A program made the translations under genes and the position numbers. Below the pieces are notes generated by a model. It worked only from the letters and a program-made list of their open reading frames with translations. It was not told the DNA's origin and searched no databases. DNA of 64,000 nucleotides, taken from positions 620,001 to 684,000 of the forward strand of contig NZ_CP136693.1 in NCBI RefSeq assembly GCF_032922745.1, read 5' to 3'. Source of the stretch: Marinobacter salarius (lineage in GTDB: Bacteria; Pseudomonadota; Gammaproteobacteria; Pseudomonadales; Oleiphilaceae). This document shows, piece by piece, positions 56,326-64,000 of this stretch; position 1 is the stretch's first letter; every line of letters starts with the position of its first letter.

Positions 56326-58980
56326 TAGCGCAAGCAGGTCGCGCAACTCCGGAATGCAAGACCCGCAATTGGTGCCGCACTTCAGGCTATTACCCAGGGC
56401 TTCTACTGACTCCGCCCCTTCGGCGATGGCGCCAGCGATCTGGTTTTCCCCTACCTGAAAGCAGCTACAGATCATGGCACCCGGATCTTCCACGTCGACG
56501 TCCCGTGCAGCCAACAGCGCCCGGCGGCTGGAGTCGCAAAGTTCTGTTTCGGCAAAACAGCGATCCAGCCAACTGGTCTCCGGTATCAACGCCGGATCGC
56601 TGTCGACCATCAACACCGCTTCCAGTTGCCCGTTGACCAGCCGGGCGGCGCGAAACCGCCCCTGCGCCACATCGGCCATTACCAGATGCGCTTTTCCGCC
56701 CAGCCACTCTGTCATCGACGCCGGCCAGTCAACTGGCTGCCGCCCGGCCAGCCACCAACTGTCGCAGTATTGCAGTGGCACCTGGCACCAGTAGTCGGCC
56801 TGCCAGCGCCGGGGCCGATTGCGCCTGACCAGCAATCGTGCATGCCAACGGGCGCGGAATGGCGTAATGTCAGCTCGCCCATGTTTGGCCTCCGGCTGGC
56901 CCGAAACAGGGTCTGTCACTGACTCGGTAAGCAGTGTTGCAACCCCACTGGACGCAAACTGTCGATTCCAGTGGATGGGTATAAATACCTCGCCACGACG
57001 CTGTTCGGGGCTCTTTCGGACTCGCCCCACGTAACCGCCGTCACCGAGGCTCAACCGCGCCAGATGCCCCTCCTTCAGCTGGTGCGCAACCATGTCGTCG
57101 GGATGCACGTCCACATAGGGCTCTGAGCGGTGAGTCAGTAGCCGTGGGGTGTTGGCGGTTCGGGTCATGGTGTGCCACTGGTCCCGTATACGGCCGGTAT
57201 TGACCACCATGGGGTAGTCGTCACTGGTTTGTTGGGCGGGCAATCGGGTGTTGATGGCGACAAAGCGGGCACGCTGGTTGTCGGTGACAAAACGGCCATC
57301 GGAAAACAGTCGTGTCGAGCCTTCAGTCTCCACTCCAGCGCCCTCCATAACTGGCCATTGCACCGGGATCAGCGCTTCATAGCCGGCATCTGAAAGGTTA
57401 GCCAGCCCGGCAAGGTTAAACAGGCGCTCACCGTTGTTCTCATGGGCGGACAGGGCTGCGTGTTCGCGAAAGATATCCGCTGGCCGCTTATAGTTAAATG
57501 CCTCGCCGAACCCCAGTTTTCCGGCCACGGAACTCATGATCCACCAGTCCGGTTTTACTTCCGCGGGCAGGGGTAGGAAGCAACGCTGCCGCGAAATACG
57601 GCGTTCCGAATTGGTGACTGTGCCATCCTTTTCCCCCCAGCCAGCGGCGGGTAGGAGGATGTCCGCGAGGTCCGTGGTATCGGTGTGGGCGACGCAGTCT
57701 GAAACAATCACGGTGGGACAACGCGCCAAGGCCTCCCGAACCCGGGCCGAATCCGGCAGACTGACCGCCGGGTTGGTTCCCATGATCCAGATCACCCGGA
57801 TATCACCACGGTGAACCGCCTCAAACATGTCCACGGCCTTGTAGCCCGGACCATCGGCCACCGCACCGGTACCCCAGAAATCCGCCACTCGTGATCGGGC
57901 CCCCGGGCTGTCGTAATCCATGTGAGCGGCCAGGGTATTGGCCAGCCCGCCCACTTCCCGTCCACCCATGGCATTGGGCTGGCCGGTCAGGGAGAAGGGC
58001 CCCGCTCCGGGCTTACCCACCCGGCCTGTTGCCAGGTGACTGTTAATAATCGCATTGCCTTTATCGGTGCCGGCAATCGACTGGTTTATGCCCTGGGAAA
58101 AGCCGGTGACGGTGCGCGGCGTCTGAGCAAACCAGGCATAAAAGGTTTCGACATCCTCCGGCGCAAGATCACACTGCTCTGCGACCGATTCGACGCTTGG
58201 GGCCGCCGCCCGTGCACTTGCCAATGCGTTATCGAAACCCTGGCAGTGCGCATCAATGTAGGCCTGATCCAGGCCACCGTGATCGGCGAGCCAACTCAGC
58301 AAACCGTTGAACAATACCGTATCCGTACCTGGCCGCAACGCCAGGTGAAGGTCCGCCAGTTCACTGGTGGCGGTGCGGCGTGGATCAATAACAACCACTC
58401 GACGCCCATCCCGCGCACTGGCCTTCATACGCTGGTAAAGCACCGGATGCGCCCACGCGGCGTTACTGCCAGCCAGAACCAGCAGGTCCGCCAGCTCCAG
58501 GTCCTCATAGCAACCCGGAACCACGTCCGCCCCAAAGGCCCGTTTGTGAGCAGCCACAGCCGACGACATGCAAAGCCGGGAGTTGGTATCCACATGAGGT
58601 GTGCGAATGAACCCTTTGGCCAGCTTGTTGGCGACGTAGTAGTCCTCGGTCAGCAACTGGCCCGACAGGTAAAAGGCCACCGACTGTGGGCCGTGAGTCT
58701 TGACGCTGTCCTGTATCGCATGCGCCACCTCGTCCAGCGCCTGCTCCCATTCGCTGCGGCGACCCCTGACAATCGGGAACAGCAACCGTCCGTCTTCCTG
58801 GCCGGTGGTTTCGTGAAGGCTGGCACCTTTCACACACAGGCGCCCCTTGTTCGCAGGGTGGTCTTTGTCCCCGGCCACCGGTGTGCCGCCGTCGGAATAG
58901 GCCATCACGCCACAGCCTACCCCGCAATAGGGGCAGGTGGTATGAACCGGGTCCGGGCCAGTAGTGTTGAGTAAGTCCAC
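56305..58980 (-). CDS. nasA: Assimilatory nitrate reductase, catalytic subunit
   Basis: 891 residues. N-terminal [4Fe-4S] ligands Cys16, Cys19, Cys23 and Cys49 (CPYCGVGCGV, RLCVKG), then the Mo-bis-MGD domains (GRVGKPGAGPFSLTGQPNAMGGREVGGLANTLAAH is diagnostic). The C-terminal BFD-like [2Fe-2S] domain (about 835-885) has CSCFQVGE and CGTNCGSC. No signal peptide: a cytoplasmic enzyme reducing nitrate to nitrite for assimilation. AGGAGA precedes the ATG. A 168-nt leader carries a terminator and candidate NasT target, with a sigma-54 promoter upstream. No nitrite reductase gene is in view. Confidence 0.96.
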   Translation of the reverse strand: MDLLNTTGPDPVHTTCPYCGVGCGVMAYSDGGTPVAGDKDHPANKGRLCVKGASLHETTGQEDGRLLFPIVRGRRSEWEQALDEVAHAIQDSVKTHGPQSVAFYLSGQLLTEDYYVANKLAKGFIRTPHVDTNSRLCMSSAVAAHKRAFGADVVPGCYEDLELADLLVLAGSNAAWAHPVLYQRMKASARDGRRVVVIDPRRTATSELADLHLALRPGTDTVLFNGLLSWLADHGGLDQAYIDAHCQGFDNALASARAAAPSVESVAEQCDLAPEDVETFYAWFAQTPRTVTGFSQGINQSIAGTDKGNAIINSHLATGRVGKPGAGPFSLTGQPNAMGGREVGGLANTLAAHMDYDSPGARSRVADFWGTGAVADGPGYKAVDMFEAVHRGDIRVIWIMGTNPAVSLPDSARVREALARCPTVIVSDCVAHTDTTDLADILLPAAGWGEKDGTVTNSERRISRQRCFLPLPAEVKPDWWIMSSVAGKLGFGEAFNYKRPADIFREHAALSAHENNGERLFNLAGLANLSDAGYEALIPVQWPVMEGAGVETEGSTRLFSDGRFVTDNQRARFVAINTRLPAQQTSDDYPMVVNTGRIRDQWHTMTRTANTPRLLTHRSEPYVDVHPDDMVAHQLKEGHLARLSLGDGGYVGRVRKSPEQRRGEVFIPIHWNRQFASSGVATLLTESVTDPVSGQPEAKHGRADITPFRARWHARLLVRRNRPRRWQADYWCQVPLQYCDSWWLAGRQPVDWPASMTEWLGGKAHLVMADVAQGRFRAARLVNGQLEAVLMVDSDPALIPETSWLDRCFAETELCDSSRRALLAARDVDVEDPGAMICSCFQVGENQIAGAIAEGAESVEALGNSLKCGTNCGSCIPELRDLLALSVRESA

Positions 58981-59005
58981 GGTGTCTCCTGAGTGTTACA
59001 CGCAC

Positions 59006-59073
59006 AAAAAAGCCCGCAATGTCCGGAACTCCCTGAACAGGCAGGAACCGGGCATGCGGGCTTCGTTGCCAGC
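59006..59073 (-). promoter_or_regulatory. nasA: nasA leader: ANTAR-type hexaloop hairpin overlapping an intrinsic terminator
   Basis: On the minus strand, GCTGGC-AACGAA-GCCCGC (59073-59056) forms a hairpin with one mismatch and a 6-nt loop with A at position 1 and G at 4, the ANTAR target rule. Its 3' arm is also the 5' arm of a terminator (AGCCCGCATGCCCGG paired with CCGGACATTGCGGGCT, then TTTTTT at 59011-59006). The two folds exclude each other, so a protein stabilising the hexaloop hairpin would antiterminate. A companion P1 hairpin may be CCGGGGT/ATCCCGG at about 59100-59081. Confidence 0.75.
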
Positions 59074-59158
59074 ATTCAGTACCGGGATCAAGTAACCCCG
59101 GGCCTGGCAGTTTATGGTTGGCGTGTCAGCTTTCGCTACAAACGTTTCCCAAAGCCCG

Positions 59159-59174
59159 TGCAAATCCAGGGCCA
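59159..59174 (-). promoter_or_regulatory. nasA: Sigma-54 promoter of nasA
   Basis: Minus-strand TGGCCCTGGATTTGCA: GG and GC are exactly 10 bp apart and TTGCA is a consensus -12 box. The predicted start is near 59148, about 168 nt upstream of the ATG, before the leader hairpins. The rest of 58981-59457 between nasA and nasT shows no gene. Confidence 0.7.
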
Positions 59175-59365
59175 CTCCCGGAGAAAACCGGCCAGCAGGT
59201 GTTTCAGCAAACTCTGGGACCGCTCAATACCCCCGTGCCAGGAGTCATAACAGTGCAAAACGCTCAAAAACGCCCAATCAGAGCGCACAGTTAACGAATA
59301 AAAATATTTGCCCATGACCTTGAGAAACGGCTATTCCCCTGCTCGCAAGGCACTTCCCGTGACCC

Positions 59366-59381
59366 TGGCAAATTTATTGCA
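59366..59381 (+). promoter_or_regulatory. nasT: Sigma-54 promoter of nasT-nasS
   Basis: TGGCAAATTTATTGCA: GG-N10-GC spacing, TGGCA at -24 and TTGCA at -12. Predicted start near 59393, leaving a 65-nt leader with no terminator hairpin. Confidence 0.7.
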
Positions 59382-59457
59382 ACGACACTGATGGAACCGT
59401 TTTGCTGACAGCGTTAAAGAGAAAGGCATCCAATGCCTGTACATCGAGGAAACCATC

Positions 59458-60084
59458 ATGAATTCGCCAGAACCCCTTCGCATCCTTCTGATCGACAAGG
59501 ACCCCGAACGGGCAAGCCAGGTTTGCCAGGCGCTCAGACATGAGGGCCATGAAGTCATTCGCCAGCGCCCGGATGCTACCGGCCTGACCGCAGCGGTTGC
59601 CCGCGACCAGCCGGACATGGTGATCATTGATATGGACTCGCCCGACCGGGATACCCTGGAGAACATGAGTACCCTCAACACTCACGCACCCCGGCCCATC
59701 GTGTTCTTCGCCGACCAGCCCGGTGACCGCGCCACCATCCATGCCGCAGTGAAGGCGGGGGTCAGCGCCTACGTTGTCGACGGCATACAGCCGGACCGGG
59801 TTCGCTCGATCATTGACTCAGCCGTAGCGCAGTTCGAGTCCTTTCAGGCACTGAGGGCCGAGCTGGAGGAAACCCGCTCGGCACTGGAAGACCGCAAGGT
59901 TATTGAGAAAGCCAAAGGTCTGATCATACGGCATGAGAACTGCGATGAAGAAACAGCCTATCGTATGCTGCGCAGCTCTGCCATGGAGCACAGCGAACGC
60001 CTGGCAGTGATGGCGGGGCGCGTTATCAAGCTGTTGGAAAGACGTAGTCAGGGATCGGTCGGTGCCATCCAGAAAGCATCCTGA
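59458..60084 (+). CDS. nasT: NasT response regulator/antiterminator with ANTAR domain
   Basis: 208 residues. A pseudo-receiver domain (about 7-125: RILLIDKDPERASQVCQALRHEG, with Asp58/Asp60 in VIIDMDSPDRDTL) precedes a coiled coil and the ANTAR domain (about 140-200: ALEDRKVIEKAKGLIIRHENCDEETAYRMLRSSAMEHSERLAVMA). ANTAR binds paired hexaloop hairpins in nascent RNA and prevents termination. AGGA precedes the ATG. In NasS/NasT systems the partner NasS sequesters NasT until nitrate or nitrite binds. Candidate RNA targets lie upstream of nasA and nrtA. Confidence 0.94.
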   Translation: MNSPEPLRILLIDKDPERASQVCQALRHEGHEVIRQRPDATGLTAAVARDQPDMVIIDMDSPDRDTLENMSTLNTHAPRPIVFFADQPGDRATIHAAVKAGVSAYVVDGIQPDRVRSIIDSAVAQFESFQALRAELEETRSALEDRKVIEKAKGLIIRHENCDEETAYRMLRSSAMEHSERLAVMAGRVIKLLERRSQGSVGAIQKAS

Positions 60085-60105
60085 TCAACGCTTTTAGGAG
60101 CATCC

Positions 60106-61347
60106 ATGGTTCGTCCAACCCCGCTTCACAAGCATCCCGGATTCAATGTCCGCCTCGGCTTTGTGCCACTGCTGGATAGCGCGCCACTGATTGTTGCGCG
60201 AGAGCTGGGGCTGTTTGATGCCGAAGGGCTGGACGTGGAACTGGTGCGCGAAGGCTCCTGGGCGTCATTGCGCGACAAGGTCAGCTTTGGCCTGCTGGAC
60301 GGCGGCCACATGCTGGCGCCAATGCCGCTGAGTATGTCCCTGGCGACCGACCGCCCCAAAGTGCCCGTTGTGGTCGGCATGGTGCTGAGCCGCAACGGCA
60401 ACGGGATTACCCTCAGCGCTCGGCTGCATCACGAACTGATCCATTCAGCCACGGATCTGGAGAACCCCATTGCCACCGCTCGCGCGCTGATACGCGTGGC
60501 CAGGGGCAGGGGCGAGCCAATACGATTGGCCTCCGTGGCGCCCTGGTCCAGCCATGATCTTCAGCTCCGGGACTGGCTGGCCTCTGCCGGGCCAGATGCG
60601 GAACAGCACGTGCAGATCATCCCGGTATCCCCGATACAGATGGTGGATGCGTTTCGATCAAACACCATCGAAGGCTGCTGCGTCGGTGAGCCCTGGAACA
60701 GCTTGCTGGAGTACGAGAAGCTGGGGCATATTCTCCATTCCGGCCACCAGATCTGGCAGAACGCCCCGGAAAAAGTTCTGGGTATGCGCGCCGACTGGAC
60801 GGAGCAGCACGAGGTGATGCACCGGCACCTGTTGCGGGCACTGCTTGCAGCCTGTCAGTGGCTGGACAACCCTCACAACCACGGCCTGCTACGGGACATC
60901 CTGGCCAGGCCCGAGTATCTGGGAGAACAGATCAACGTGCTGGATAACCACCCGTACAGTCTGTTCCATCCGCGATTGCATCAACACTTTTTTCGCCACT
61001 CCGCCAACTTCCCCTGGCTGTCACAAGCCCATTGGCTGGCAACCCGCCTGACGCTCCGGGGTCAACTCGGCCCGGTGGACGGCGCCATGGTTCGTCAGGT
61101 CGTCCGGCCGGATCTGTTCCGCAACGCCGCAGCTTCCATGGGCATTGACGCACCGGTTATCGACAGCAAGACCGAGGGCCGGCACCAACTCCCCTTTACC
61201 CTGTCGGGGCGCTACGGCCCCGTGGATGTTGCCAGCGACCGCCTGTTGGGAGAGCACCTCCACGACTGGCTGGCCGACAACCCCATGGCTACGCCCAATA
61301 AAGAAGCGTCACGCACTAAAACAGCCACGAAATCCCGCCCTCAATAA
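60106..61347 (+). CDS. nasS: NasS nitrate/nitrite sensor (NrtA-like, cytoplasmic)
   Basis: 413 residues, homologous to the NrtA protein at 61560 (LGFVPLLDSAPLIVARELGLFDAEGLDVELVREGSWASLRDKV; DGGHMLAPMPL; EGCCVGEPWNSL) but without a signal peptide, so it stays in the cytoplasm. That is the defining feature of NasS, which binds nitrate or nitrite and controls NasT. It follows nasT by 21 bp. The C-terminal tail is basic. Confidence 0.9.
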   Translation: MVRPTPLHKHPGFNVRLGFVPLLDSAPLIVARELGLFDAEGLDVELVREGSWASLRDKVSFGLLDGGHMLAPMPLSMSLATDRPKVPVVVGMVLSRNGNGITLSARLHHELIHSATDLENPIATARALIRVARGRGEPIRLASVAPWSSHDLQLRDWLASAGPDAEQHVQIIPVSPIQMVDAFRSNTIEGCCVGEPWNSLLEYEKLGHILHSGHQIWQNAPEKVLGMRADWTEQHEVMHRHLLRALLAACQWLDNPHNHGLLRDILARPEYLGEQINVLDNHPYSLFHPRLHQHFFRHSANFPWLSQAHWLATRLTLRGQLGPVDGAMVRQVVRPDLFRNAAASMGIDAPVIDSKTEGRHQLPFTLSGRYGPVDVASDRLLGEHLHDWLADNPMATPNKEASRTKTATKSRPQ

Positions 61348-61402
61348 CACTCATTTTTGTGTTCATTTATTATTATTTATAAATATCAATAATTTAAAAA
61401 CA

Positions 61403-61418
61403 TGGCACGCAGACTGCT
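61403..61418 (+). promoter_or_regulatory. nrtA: Sigma-54 promoter of nrtAB
   Basis: TGGCACGCAGACTGCT: the perfect -24 TGGCACG and GC at the correct 10-bp spacing. Predicted start near 61430, upstream of all leader hairpins, giving a leader of about 130 nt. The A+T-rich 61348-61400 region may hold activator (NtrC) sites, but no clear one is visible. Confidence 0.75.
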
Positions 61419-61442
61419 TTGTCAACATGGACGATCTTGCAT

Positions 61443-61532
61443 TCACTGCGCGTGTAAACAGCAGTGACGAAAACTGACAGAACATCAGGCATTGAGGCCT
61501 GCGCCCCGGAAACGGGGGGCAGGCTTTTTTTT
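61443..61532 (+). promoter_or_regulatory. nrtA: nrtA leader: ANTAR-type hairpins and overlapping terminator
   Basis: Hairpin 1: TCACTGC/GCAGTGA (61443-61467) with an 11-nt loop. Hairpin 2: CAGGC-ATTGAG-GCCTG (61486-61501), a 6-nt loop with A at 1 and G at 4. Terminator: GCCTGCGCCCCG-GAAA-CGGGGGGCAGGC (61497-61524) then eight T. Hairpin 2 and the terminator share GCCTG, so they are mutually exclusive, the layout of NasR/NasT-controlled leaders. nrtA starts 28 nt after the T-run. Confidence 0.82.
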
Positions 61533-61559
61533 GTCTGAATAATACTCCGGGAGAGCACC

Positions 61560-62915
61560 ATGCAACTGAGAACACTGGCAGCGACATTCTTGATCTTGAC
61601 GGCGGCGTGCTCTGCACACGCCGACATCGGCCCGGCCGAAAAGCCGGACCTGAAACTCGGTTTCATCAAACTGACGGACATGGCGCCACTGGCCATTGCC
61701 TGGGAACAGGGATTTTTCCTGGATGAAGGCCTGTTCGTGGAACTCGAAGCCCAGGCCAACTGGAAAGTCCTGCTCGACGGCGTTGTGACCGGCACTCTTG
61801 ATGGCGCCCACATGCTGGCAGGCCAGCCACTTGGTGCGACCATTGGCTACGGCACCCAGGCGGACATCATCACCGCCTTCAGTATGGACCTGAACGGCAA
61901 CGGCATTACCGTATCGAACGATGTCTGGGAGCAAATGCGCCCACACATTGAAGACGGCAGCGACGGCAATCCCGCTCATCCGATCAGCGCCACTGCTCTG
62001 AAACCGGTCATCGACCAATACCGTGACAAGGGCGAGCGTTTTCGCATGGGCATGGTTTTCCCGGTGTCCACCCACAACTACGAGCTTCGTTACTGGCTCG
62101 CTGCAGGCGGCCTGAACCCGGGCTTTTACGCCCCACAGCGTGGTGACACCAGCGGCAACATAGACGCCGACGTTCACCTGTCGGTCACGCCGCCACCGCA
62201 AATGCCGGCCACCATGGAAGCGGGCACCATTCAGGGCTATTGCGTGGGTGAGCCCTGGAACCAGCAAGCGGTGTTCAAAGGCATCGGTGTGCCGGTCATC
62301 ACCGACTACGAGATCTGGCCCAACAACCCTGAGAAAGTGTTCGGCGTTACCGAAGACTGGGCCGAGCAGTATCCCAACACCCATCTCCGGCTGCTCCGTG
62401 CACTGATCCGCGCCGCCCACTGGCTGGATGAAAATGACAACGCCAACCGTGAAGAGGCGGTGAAAATCCTGTCCCGCTCAAGCTACGTGGGGGCCGACGA
62501 GGAAGTGATCGCCAACTCCATGACCGGCACCTTCGAGTACGAGAAAGGCGACGTACGCAAGGTACCGGACTTCAACGTGTTCTTTCGCTACTACGCCACC
62601 TACCCGTATCCCTCCGATGCCATCTGGTACCTGAGCCAGATGCGTCGCTGGGGCCAGATTGCCGAGCCGAAGTCCGACGACTGGTATATGGAAACCGCAG
62701 CCAAGGTCTATCGCGCGGATATCTACAAGGAAGCGGCCCGAACCCTGATTGAGGACGGCACGCTCAAGGCGGAGGATTTCCCGGACCTGGATGCGGAAAA
62801 CTTTGCGCGCCCGCACCAGGGCGAGCTGATCGACGGCGTGGCCTTCACTCCGAGGGAACCGAACGCCTACATCGACAGCTTTGAGATTGGCCTGAAAGGC
62901 TCGCAAACCCCTTAA
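61560..62915 (+). CDS. nrtA: Nitrate ABC transporter substrate-binding protein
   Basis: 451 residues with a signal peptide (LRTLAATFLILTAACSAHA, cleavage before DIG; Cys17 could instead be a weak lipobox). NrtA-family domain: LGFIKLTDMAPLAIAWEQGFFLDEGLFVELEAQANWKVLLDGV, DGAHMLAGQPLG, QGYCVGEPWNQQAVF. It captures nitrate (or nitrite) in the periplasm for NrtB. CGGGAGAG precedes the ATG. Its transcription seems controlled by a sigma-54 promoter and the leader terminator. Confidence 0.95.
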   Translation: MQLRTLAATFLILTAACSAHADIGPAEKPDLKLGFIKLTDMAPLAIAWEQGFFLDEGLFVELEAQANWKVLLDGVVTGTLDGAHMLAGQPLGATIGYGTQADIITAFSMDLNGNGITVSNDVWEQMRPHIEDGSDGNPAHPISATALKPVIDQYRDKGERFRMGMVFPVSTHNYELRYWLAAGGLNPGFYAPQRGDTSGNIDADVHLSVTPPPQMPATMEAGTIQGYCVGEPWNQQAVFKGIGVPVITDYEIWPNNPEKVFGVTEDWAEQYPNTHLRLLRALIRAAHWLDENDNANREEAVKILSRSSYVGADEEVIANSMTGTFEYEKGDVRKVPDFNVFFRYYATYPYPSDAIWYLSQMRRWGQIAEPKSDDWYMETAAKVYRADIYKEAARTLIEDGTLKAEDFPDLDAENFARPHQGELIDGVAFTPREPNAYIDSFEIGLKGSQTP

Positions 62916-62939
62916 GACTTGAGTGTCAGGAGACATCAC

Positions 62940-63935
62940 ATGACCACGCTCAGCCAGACCGATTCATTATCATCAGGCCAACGCTGGCTCCGTGCGCTGA
63001 TAGAAAAGTTGTTCGGCCAGAACCTGGCCGAAACCTTCCGCCAGCTGCTGCTGCCAGCCATCGGTATCGCGCTGTTCCTGGGGTTCTGGCACCTGGCCGC
63101 GCCCCAGGTGCAAACATCGCTGGGCGCCTTCCCGGCCCCTGCCGATGTGTTGGAGCAGTCTGGGCAATTGTGGCAGGAGCACAGCAACCAGCGAGACCGG
63201 GCCGCCCAGTTTGTCACCATGCAGGAGGAGCGCAACGAACGCATCCTGGCAGAGAACCCGGGCGCGGAGGTGAAAATCCGCGACTATCCCGGCGCACCCA
63301 CGTTCATCGACCAGATCTTCACCAGCCTCGGCACCGTGCTGGCCGGTTTTGTGCTGGCCACCATCATCGCCGTGCCGCTGGGTATCATTATCGGCCTGAA
63401 CCGCCACTTCTCGGCGGCCATCAATCCTCTGATCCAGATCTTCAAGCCGGTATCGCCACTGGCCTGGCTGCCGCTGGTCACGATGGTGGTCTCCGCCACG
63501 TATGTCAGTGATGACCCGATGTTCGAGAAGTCGTTCCTGACATCGATGATCACCGTCACTTTGTGCAGCCTCTGGCCGACGTTGATCAACACGAGCGTTG
63601 GGGTTTCAGCGGTAAATCCCGATCTTTTAAACGTTTCAAAAGTGCTGCAACTGTCATTCTGGACTCACGTTCGCAAGGTCGTGTTGCCGTCATCTGTTCC
63701 GATGATCTTCACCGGCCTGAGAGTGTCCCTGGGCATCGCCTGGATGGTTCTCATAGCGGCCGAAATGCTGGCTCAGAGCCCCGGCCTCGGAAAATTTGTC
63801 TGGGACGAATTCCAGAATGGCAGCAGTGAATCCCTGAGCCGAATAATGGTGGCGGTACTGGCCATCGGTTTTATTGGCTTCCTTCTTGATCGAATCATGT
63901 TGTTGATTCAGAAGCGGGTTGCCTGGAACGAGTAG
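62940..63935 (+). CDS. nrtB: Nitrate ABC transporter permease
   Basis: 331 residues from the ATG at 62940 (CAGGAGA upstream). Six or so membrane helices from residue ~35, a periplasmic loop of about 55 residues between TM1 and TM2 (QEERNERILAENPGAEVKIRD), and the permease coupling loop (LLNVSKVLQLSFWTHVRKVVLPSSVPMI). An ATPase gene (nrtC/D) is expected downstream, outside the window. Confidence 0.94.
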   Translation: MTTLSQTDSLSSGQRWLRALIEKLFGQNLAETFRQLLLPAIGIALFLGFWHLAAPQVQTSLGAFPAPADVLEQSGQLWQEHSNQRDRAAQFVTMQEERNERILAENPGAEVKIRDYPGAPTFIDQIFTSLGTVLAGFVLATIIAVPLGIIIGLNRHFSAAINPLIQIFKPVSPLAWLPLVTMVVSATYVSDDPMFEKSFLTSMITVTLCSLWPTLINTSVGVSAVNPDLLNVSKVLQLSFWTHVRKVVLPSSVPMIFTGLRVSLGIAWMVLIAAEMLAQSPGLGKFVWDEFQNGSSESLSRIMVAVLAIGFIGFLLDRIMLLIQKRVAWNE

Positions 63936-63978
63936 CCTCTGACTTTGGTGAAGGCCGCACCGGGCGGTATTGGCCTCC

Positions 63979-64000
63979 CGGGACACGCGGTGAATACGTC
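63979..64000 (+). repeat. Start of a second copy of the metI-metQ intergenic repeat (cut by window end)
   Basis: CGGGACACGCGGTGAATACGTC at the very end shares GTGAATACGTC with the core of the 18779-18877 element, after a similar ACGC lead. It lies in the gap after nrtB. Only the first bases are in the window, so the match is short. Confidence 0.45.

Noticed and set aside
57922..58974. A 350-codon open frame on the plus strand opposite nasA
   Set aside because: Lies wholly antisense to a well-supported nitrate reductase; its composition is low-complexity His/Arg/Gln-rich as expected from an antisense reading of GC-rich codons, with no domain.
61485..62420. A 311-codon open frame opposite nrtA
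   Set aside because: Antisense shadow; also runs through the leader terminator of nrtA.

Overview
The window looks like a chromosomal segment of a marine, respiratory gammaproteobacterium, most likely Marinobacter or a close relative. This rests on moderately high G+C, the many sodium-coupled, TRAP and tripartite uptake systems, several c-di-GMP signalling proteins, a Fur-box ExbB/ExbD/TonB operon, an orphan Hcp and a NasS/NasT-type assimilatory nitrate locus. The genus is an inference from gene content. I saw no rRNA, tRNA or CRISPR array.

Left part (1-22.3 kb), mostly core-like genes: the end of a TRAP operon (dctP end, dctQ, dctM); an exported helical protein; a complete group IIC intron (3009-4937) inserted at the shared terminator of two convergent genes; an NSS-family sodium symporter; an Aer-like chemoreceptor; EamA and MATE exporters; a GGDEF cyclase facing a degenerate HD-GYP protein; S-formylglutathione hydrolase; a CBS-pair protein; an alpha/beta hydrolase; an AGCS amino-acid symporter; a 1-Cys peroxiredoxin; metNIQ with a 99-bp inverted-repeat element between metI and metQ; and an HDOD-GAF protein.

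Middle part (22.3-47.1 kb): a catabolic island (GntR regulator, RraA-like protein, TctCBA tripartite transporter, aldehyde dehydrogenase), more A+T-rich than its surroundings around tctB and the regulator; an ECF sigma/RskA anti-sigma pair next to a cysteine-synthase-like enzyme and a DUF4331-lipoprotein-TPR-HupE/UreJ operon; an amidase; a lytic transglycosylase; a TauE/SafE exporter; a Cache-PAS-GGDEF cyclase; exbB-exbD-exbD-tonB behind a Fur box, with one ExbD lacking the usual membrane aspartate; and an orphan hcp with a sigma-54-like promoter followed by three small genes, two of them paralogous lipoproteins.

Right part (47.1-64 kb): a type I restriction-modification operon (hsdM-hsdS-hsdR) with an AbiEi/AbiEii toxin-antitoxin pair inside it, the antitoxin start lying in a perfect 17-bp inverted repeat; a SprT-like HExxH protein; then the nitrate locus. 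nasA runs leftward, nasT-nasS and nrtA-nrtB run rightward. Each of the three units has a -24/-12 (sigma-54) promoter match. Both structural units (nasA and nrtAB) have a leader in which a small hexaloop hairpin (A at loop position 1, G at 4) overlaps the 5' arm of an intrinsic terminator, as expected for antitermination by the ANTAR protein NasT. The inferred logic is transcription under nitrogen limitation plus nitrate/nitrite release of NasT from NasS.
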